8,550 nt of DNA from Achromobacter sp. (GTDB lineage Bacteria; Pseudomonadota; Gammaproteobacteria; Burkholderiales; Burkholderiaceae_B): the NCBI GenBank assembly GCA_003454835.1, contig DMTA01000384.1, positions 1-8,550 of the forward strand. Reading direction: 5' to 3'. This document shows positions 4,891 through 8,550 of the stretch, piece by piece. Every line of letters starts with the position of its first letter. Position 1 is the stretch's first letter. Below the pieces are notes generated by a model that worked only from the letters and a program-made list of their open reading frames with translations, ran no database searches and was not told where the DNA came from. The translations under genes and the position numbers were made by a program.

Positions 4891-5955
4891 TTATGCCGCG
4901 GCCGACACCGATTCCGGCTCCGCCTCATACCCTTGCGGGTTGCCCCGCTGCCAGCGCCAGCCGTCCGCGCACATGGACTCCACGTCATGCGTACTGCGCC
5001 AGCCCAGCAGCGTCGCCGCCAGGTCGGGGTTGGCCCACATGCGCTCGACGTCGCCCGGGCGCCGCGGCAGGATGCGCAGGGGAATCGTGCAGCCGTTGAC
5101 TCGTTCAAACGCACGCACCAGTTCCATGACGCTGGTGCCCTGCCCGGTGCCCAGGTTGACCGCCACGAAGCCGGGATGGCTGTCCGCATAGGTCAGCGCC
5201 TGCACATGGCCGCGCGCCAGGTCCATGACGTGCAGATAGTCGCGCACGCCGGTGCCATCCGGCGTGTCGTAGTCGTCGCCGAAGACGCCCAGAAACGGCT
5301 GGCGCCCCACCGCCACCTGCGTGATGAACGGAAAGAGGTTGTTGGGCAGGTCGCGCGGGCTTTCTCCGATCAGCCCGCTGGGATGCGCGCCAATCGGATT
5401 GAAGTAACGCAGCGTGACGGCGCTGAATGCGGGATCCGCCACGCACACGTCGCGCAGCATCTCCTCGACCATCAGCTTGGTGCGGCCGTACGGATTGGCT
5501 GGCGCCAGCGGATGGGCCTCGGTGAACGGCAGATACTGCGGTTCGCCATACACCGTGGCCGACGAACTGAAGACCAGCCGCGACACGCCCGTCTCGCGCA
5601 TGGCGCGCAACAGGACAAGCGACCCCTGCACGTTGTTGTCGTAGTACTTGAGCGGGTCCACCACCGATTCGCCCACGGCCTTGCAGCCCGCCAGATGCAG
5701 CACCGACTGCACGGGCGCGCCGCGCGCCGCCGCATCCGCCAACACGGCCGCCACCAGGCCGCGCGAGCGGATGTCGCCTTCGATCAGCGGTATCGGCGTG
5801 CCGCACAGTTGTTCAACCCGGCGCACGGCCTCGCGGCTGCCGTTGCTGAGGTTGTCCAGCACGATCGGCCGCAGGCCGGCGGCGATCATCGCCACCAGCG
5901 TATGCGTACCGATGTAGCCGGCGCCGCCCGTCACCAACACTTGCGTGTCCGGCAT
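4891..5955 (-). CDS. galE: UDP-glucose 4-epimerase
   Basis: 354 residues, an extended short-chain dehydrogenase that interconverts UDP-glucose and UDP-galactose with tightly bound NAD+. Visible are the N-terminal Rossmann glycines GGAGYIG (10-16), HLAGCKAVGESV (87-98), SSSATVYG with catalytic Ser132 (130-137), the YxxxK pair Tyr156/Lys160 in NPYGRTK, TLRYFNPIGAHPSG (181-194), the C-terminal RRPGD (298-302) and GWRWQ. These equal Ser124, Tyr149 and Lys153 of E. coli GalE (338 aa). By eye, Met306 sits at the substrate-size gatekeeper position (Tyr299 in E. coli, Cys307 in human), so UDP-GlcNAc/GalNAc use is undecided. ATG 5955 has GGAG (5966-5963) seven bases upstream. The gene lies 12 bp after pgi and is almost certainly in one operon with it, supplying UDP-galactose for surface polysaccharide. 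Confidence 0.95.
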   Translation of the reverse strand: MPDTQVLVTGGAGYIGTHTLVAMIAAGLRPIVLDNLSNGSREAVRRVEQLCGTPIPLIEGDIRSRGLVAAVLADAAARGAPVQSVLHLAGCKAVGESVVDPLKYYDNNVQGSLVLLRAMRETGVSRLVFSSSATVYGEPQYLPFTEAHPLAPANPYGRTKLMVEEMLRDVCVADPAFSAVTLRYFNPIGAHPSGLIGESPRDLPNNLFPFITQVAVGRQPFLGVFGDDYDTPDGTGVRDYLHVMDLARGHVQALTYADSHPGFVAVNLGTGQGTSVMELVRAFERVNGCTIPLRILPRRPGDVERMWANPDLAATLLGWRSTHDVESMCADGWRWQRGNPQGYEAEPESVSAAA

Positions 5956-5967
5956 GTCAACGCTCCA

Positions 5968-7635
5968 TCACAGGTGGGCCGTCATGCCTGGCACCCACGC
6001 ATGGCGGGGACGCGGGGCCTGGGCATGGCTGCGATACCGGTCGATCCAGTACGACGTGGACGCGTCATGCCCCCAGTCGACCACACCCGCCGACACCGGC
6101 ACCGCCAGCTCGCGCTCGATGCCGCTCGCGAGCCGCTTGCCCAGCTCCACGCCGTACTGGTCGAAGGGATTGATGCCCCAGACCACGCTCTGCACGAACA
6201 CCTTGTGCTCGTACAGCGCCAGCAGCGCGCCCAGGCCGCGCGGATCGAGCTGTCGCAGGACAATCAGCGTCGACGGCCGTCCGCCCGGATGCACCATGTG
6301 CTGCGCCAGCGTCAGCGCGCGCTCCTGGTTATCGATGTGCGCCACATCCAGCAGCGCCTGCTCCAGGCTCTTGCCGCGGAGCAGCGCCTGGCGCTGCGCG
6401 AGGCAGTTGGCCAGCAGCATGCGATGCGCATCGGGGCTGTCCGTGTGCCCTTGCAGGCTGGCGATGAAGTCCACCGGCGCGCCTTCCTCGCTTTGATGCA
6501 GCCACTGGAAAAAGGTGTGCTGGCCGTCGGTGCCGGGCATGCCCCAGATAATGGGCGCCGTCGGCACACCGACCGCAGCGCCGTCGCCAGCGACCCGCTT
6601 GCCCAGCGATTCCATCTCCAACTGCTGCAGATAGGTCACCAGGTGCAGCAGGCGCCCGCTGTAGGCCGCCACATTCAGCGAGTTGAAGCCCAGCACGCTG
6701 CAGTTGACCAGGCCGGCCAGCGCCAGTTGCACCGGCGCATTGGACGCAAACGGGGTCTGCAGGAAATGCTGGTCCATCGCCTCGGCGCCCGCGCGCATCC
6801 CGATCAGCACGTCCACGCCCACGGTCAGCGCGATCGACAGACCGGCCACCGACCACACAGAATAGCGTCCGCCCACCCAGTCGCACATCTTGAAGACCTG
6901 GCTGGACGGCACGCCCAGCGCGCGCGCGGCCGGCGCATTGGCGGTCACGGCCGCCAGATGGTCGGACACGTCGGCCACGCCGCCCTGCTTGAGCCAGGCG
7001 ATGGCCGCGCGGGCGTTGTGCAGCGTTTCCGACGTGGTGAAGGATTTGGACGAAATGACCACGAGCGTGCGGCGCGGGTCCAGCCCGGCCACGGCGTCAT
7101 GGAAGGCATGGCCGCAAATGTTGGACACGAAGCGGATCTGCCGGCGCTGCTGCGGTCCGCCGAAGGCCTGCACCGCCAGGCGCGGGCCCCAGTCGCTGCC
7201 GCCGATGCCAATGTGCAGGACGGTGGAGAAGTCCGCCGTCTGGTCCACGCGCCGCACGAAGTCGGTCATGCGCGAATACTCGCAGACGGAATCCGCGTCC
7301 TGCCCTTCCGGCTGCTCGCGGGTCCGCCCGGCGCGCAGCGCGGTGTGCCATGCCGCACGGTTCTCAGTCCAGTTGACCGGTTCCCCGGAAAACAGCGCAC
7401 GGCGCGCCTCTTCCAGTCCGCGCGCCTGCAAAAGCGCCTGACCCGCGCCGTCCAGCGATGCCGACTGGCGTTGCATGGTCAAGTCCACGCACAATCCTGC
7501 CGCTTCGATCACCTTGAGCGCACTGGCGTCCAGTTCAGCGTTTTGCGCAGCCTGCGCGAAAGCCACCCACTCCGGGCTGTTTGCCAGTCCGGAGTCTGCC
7601 CTTAACGCCTCAATCGCCTGTTGAGCCTTTCCCAT
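5968..7635 (-). CDS. pgi: Glucose-6-phosphate isomerase (catalytic Glu replaced by Met)
   Basis: 555 residues, like E. coli Pgi (549). The family interconverts glucose-6-P and fructose-6-P in the cytoplasm. Both family signatures are present: DWVGGRYSVWSVAG (252-265) and FDQYGVELGKRLA (491-503). IGIGGSDWGP (142-151), the phosphate-binding SSKSFTTSETL (195-205), His397 and Lys500 are also kept; the last two match His386 and Lys514 of E. coli. The catalytic-base Glu355 segment of E. coli (WGEPGTNGQH) reads WGMPGTDGQH here, placing Met366 (codon 6540-6538) in its place. The rest of the protein looks intact. The start is ATG 7635; the frame stays open upstream, but that stretch overlaps the preceding mutase gene, and AAGGAG (7650-7645) supports 7635. 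The gene sits 13 bp after the mutase and 12 bp before galE. Confidence 0.92.
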   Translation of the reverse strand: MGKAQQAIEALRADSGLANSPEWVAFAQAAQNAELDASALKVIEAAGLCVDLTMQRQSASLDGAGQALLQARGLEEARRALFSGEPVNWTENRAAWHTALRAGRTREQPEGQDADSVCEYSRMTDFVRRVDQTADFSTVLHIGIGGSDWGPRLAVQAFGGPQQRRQIRFVSNICGHAFHDAVAGLDPRRTLVVISSKSFTTSETLHNARAAIAWLKQGGVADVSDHLAAVTANAPAARALGVPSSQVFKMCDWVGGRYSVWSVAGLSIALTVGVDVLIGMRAGAEAMDQHFLQTPFASNAPVQLALAGLVNCSVLGFNSLNVAAYSGRLLHLVTYLQQLEMESLGKRVAGDGAAVGVPTAPIIWGMPGTDGQHTFFQWLHQSEEGAPVDFIASLQGHTDSPDAHRMLLANCLAQRQALLRGKSLEQALLDVAHIDNQERALTLAQHMVHPGGRPSTLIVLRQLDPRGLGALLALYEHKVFVQSVVWGINPFDQYGVELGKRLASGIERELAVPVSAGVVDWGHDASTSYWIDRYRSHAQAPRPRHAWVPGMTAHL

Positions 7636-7644
7636 CGCGTGATG

Positions 7645-7650
7645 CTCCTT
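7645..7650 (-). promoter_or_regulatory. pgi Shine-Dalgarno overlapping the mutase stop codon
   Basis: AAGGAG (7650-7645) shares bases with the mutase stop TAA (7651-7649) and lies nine bases before the pgi ATG. A ribosome ending the mutase would sit on the pgi binding site, which suggests translational coupling and decides the pgi start. Confidence 0.7.
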
Positions 7651-8550
7651 AGAACGGTAAACGAATGTGAGGTGCAATGCGCCTGAACGCCTTGCGGAAG
7701 TCCTCCTCGATACGAGCCAGCGCGGCCACGTTGTCTCCTTCGAACCGCAGTACCACGGTCGGTGTCGTGTTGGACGGGCGCGCGAGGCCAAAGCCGTCGG
7801 CGTAGTCCACACGTATCCCGTCGAGCTCGTTGATGGACACTGCGCCGGGGAATTCCCCTTGATCGCGCAGCGCCTGCACCAGCTCGACGCCTTCCGTGGT
7901 CTCCAGTTTCAATTCGGGGGTGGCGCAGGACTGGGGCAAGCTTTCCAGCAATGCCGAGGGGTCCGGCGCCGACGAGAGGATTTCCAGCAGGCGGGCGGCG
8001 GCGTAGATGCCGTCGTCAAAGCCATACCAGCGCTCCTTGAAGAAAATGTGGCCGCTCATCTCCCCAGCAAGTAGCGCTCCCGACTCGCGCATCTTGGCTT
8101 TGATCAGGGAATGCCCTGTCTTCCACATGGTCGCCTTGCCGCCCGCCTCGGTGATGGCGCGGGCCACGTGGCGGCTGCATTTGACGTCGTAAATGATCTC
8201 GGCGCCCGGGTTGCGCGCCAGCACGTCGCGGGCAAACAGGATCAGCTGGCGGTCCGGCCAGATGATCTGTCCCGATTTTGTAACGACCCCCAGCCGGTCA
8301 CCGTCGCCGTCGAACGCCAGACCGACCTCGCAGTCCGAATAGCGCAGGCAATAGATAAGGTCCTGCAGGTTGTGCGGATCGGCCGGATCGGGGTGGTGCC
8401 CCGGAAACGAGCCGTCCACTTCGCAGAACAGCTCCGTCACCTCGCAGCCGAGCGCCCGGAACAGCGCCGGCGCCACCGCGCCCGCGACCCCGCTGCCGCA
8501 GTCGATGGCGATCTTCATGGGCCGCGCCATGCGGATGTCGCCCACCAGCC
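7649..8550 (-). CDS. Phosphomannomutase/phosphoglucomutase, AlgC type (partial, 5' end outside window)
   Basis: About 300 C-terminal residues of an alpha-D-phosphohexomutase of about 460 aa, very similar to P. aeruginosa AlgC. It interconverts mannose-6-P/mannose-1-P and glucose-6-P/glucose-1-P through a phosphoserine. Domain 1 with the phosphoserine lies outside the window. Visible are KIAIDCGSGVAG (domain 2 start), FCEVDGSFPGHHPDP, the Mg2+ loop DGDGDR (codons 8311-8294), KTGHSLIKAKM, the sugar-binding GEMSGH, FKERWYGFDDGIYAAARLLEIL, and the phosphate-binding SNTTP near the C-terminus. A GTG at 8545 and an ATG at 8530 are internal codons, because the family homology continues to the window edge. 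It is the first visible gene of the mutase-pgi-galE run. Names used for such genes include algC and manB. Confidence 0.92.
   Translation of the reverse strand, partial: LVGDIRMARPMKIAIDCGSGVAGAVAPALFRALGCEVTELFCEVDGSFPGHHPDPADPHNLQDLIYCLRYSDCEVGLAFDGDGDRLGVVTKSGQIIWPDRQLILFARDVLARNPGAEIIYDVKCSRHVARAITEAGGKATMWKTGHSLIKAKMRESGALLAGEMSGHIFFKERWYGFDDGIYAAARLLEILSSAPDPSALLESLPQSCATPELKLETTEGVELVQALRDQGEFPGAVSINELDGIRVDYADGFGLARPSNTTPTVVLRFEGDNVAALARIEEDFRKAFRRIAPHIRLPF

Noticed and set aside
4858..7605. 915-codon stop-free plus-strand frame antisense to galE and pgi
   Set aside because: Composition is Arg/His/Ala/Gln-rich with no recognisable domain. It lies opposite two well-conserved genes, and such frames are common opposite GC-rich coding DNA.
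7636..7812. 59-codon N-terminal extension of pgi
   Set aside because: It overlaps the mutase gene, has low-complexity composition and lacks Pgi homology; AAGGAG at 7650-7645 marks the start at 7635.
1..8550. A new defence, mobile or other multi-gene system
   Set aside because: Every sizeable gene belongs to a known metabolic or regulatory enzyme family. There are no transposase, integrase, toxin-antitoxin, CRISPR or retron-like features. The lone sirtuin is a stand-alone class II-type enzyme beside cysE and has no defence-type partner domains.

Overview
The window is about 8.5 kb of compact, GC-rich chromosomal DNA. Gene content and protein sequences suggest a betaproteobacterium, most likely family Alcaligenaceae (Achromobacter/Bordetella type). 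This is judged from GC-rich codon use and remembered protein resemblance, not from a database search. There are no rRNA or tRNA genes, insertion sequences, CRISPR arrays or phage genes.

Left part, plus strand (1-2724): the last 45 codons of a GABA aminotransferase (gabT), a 140-bp spacer with a 16-bp perfect palindrome and a long hairpin, then complete gabD. Together these two enzymes take GABA to succinate. A strong GC hairpin follows gabD, then a separate gene for an inositol-monophosphatase-family phosphatase.

Middle (2725-2885): a 161-bp spacer between convergent genes. It holds four DnaA-box-like 9-mers in a symmetric array, and one half overlaps a likely rho-independent terminator for the minus-strand genes.

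Right part, minus strand, read from 8550 down to 2886: the 3' part of an AlgC-type phosphomannomutase/phosphoglucomutase, then pgi, galE, cysE and a class II-type sirtuin. The first three are tightly packed (13 and 12 bp apart) and form a hexose-phosphate/UDP-sugar module: mannose-6-P or glucose-6-P and their 1-phosphates, fructose-6-P, and UDP-Glc/UDP-Gal. This module would supply envelope polysaccharide precursors. cysE follows after 182 bp with its own leader, including a possible 19-codon upstream ORF that overlaps the cysE start as ATGA. The sirtuin follows cysE by 56 bp and most likely starts at TTG.

Most of the window is ordinary metabolism, and I do not see a new multi-gene system. 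The points most worth checking are the Pgi homologue, which has Met where the catalytic base Glu of E. coli Pgi is expected; the DnaA-box-like array; the cysE leader; the gabT-gabD hairpin; and a Met at the substrate-size gatekeeper position of GalE.
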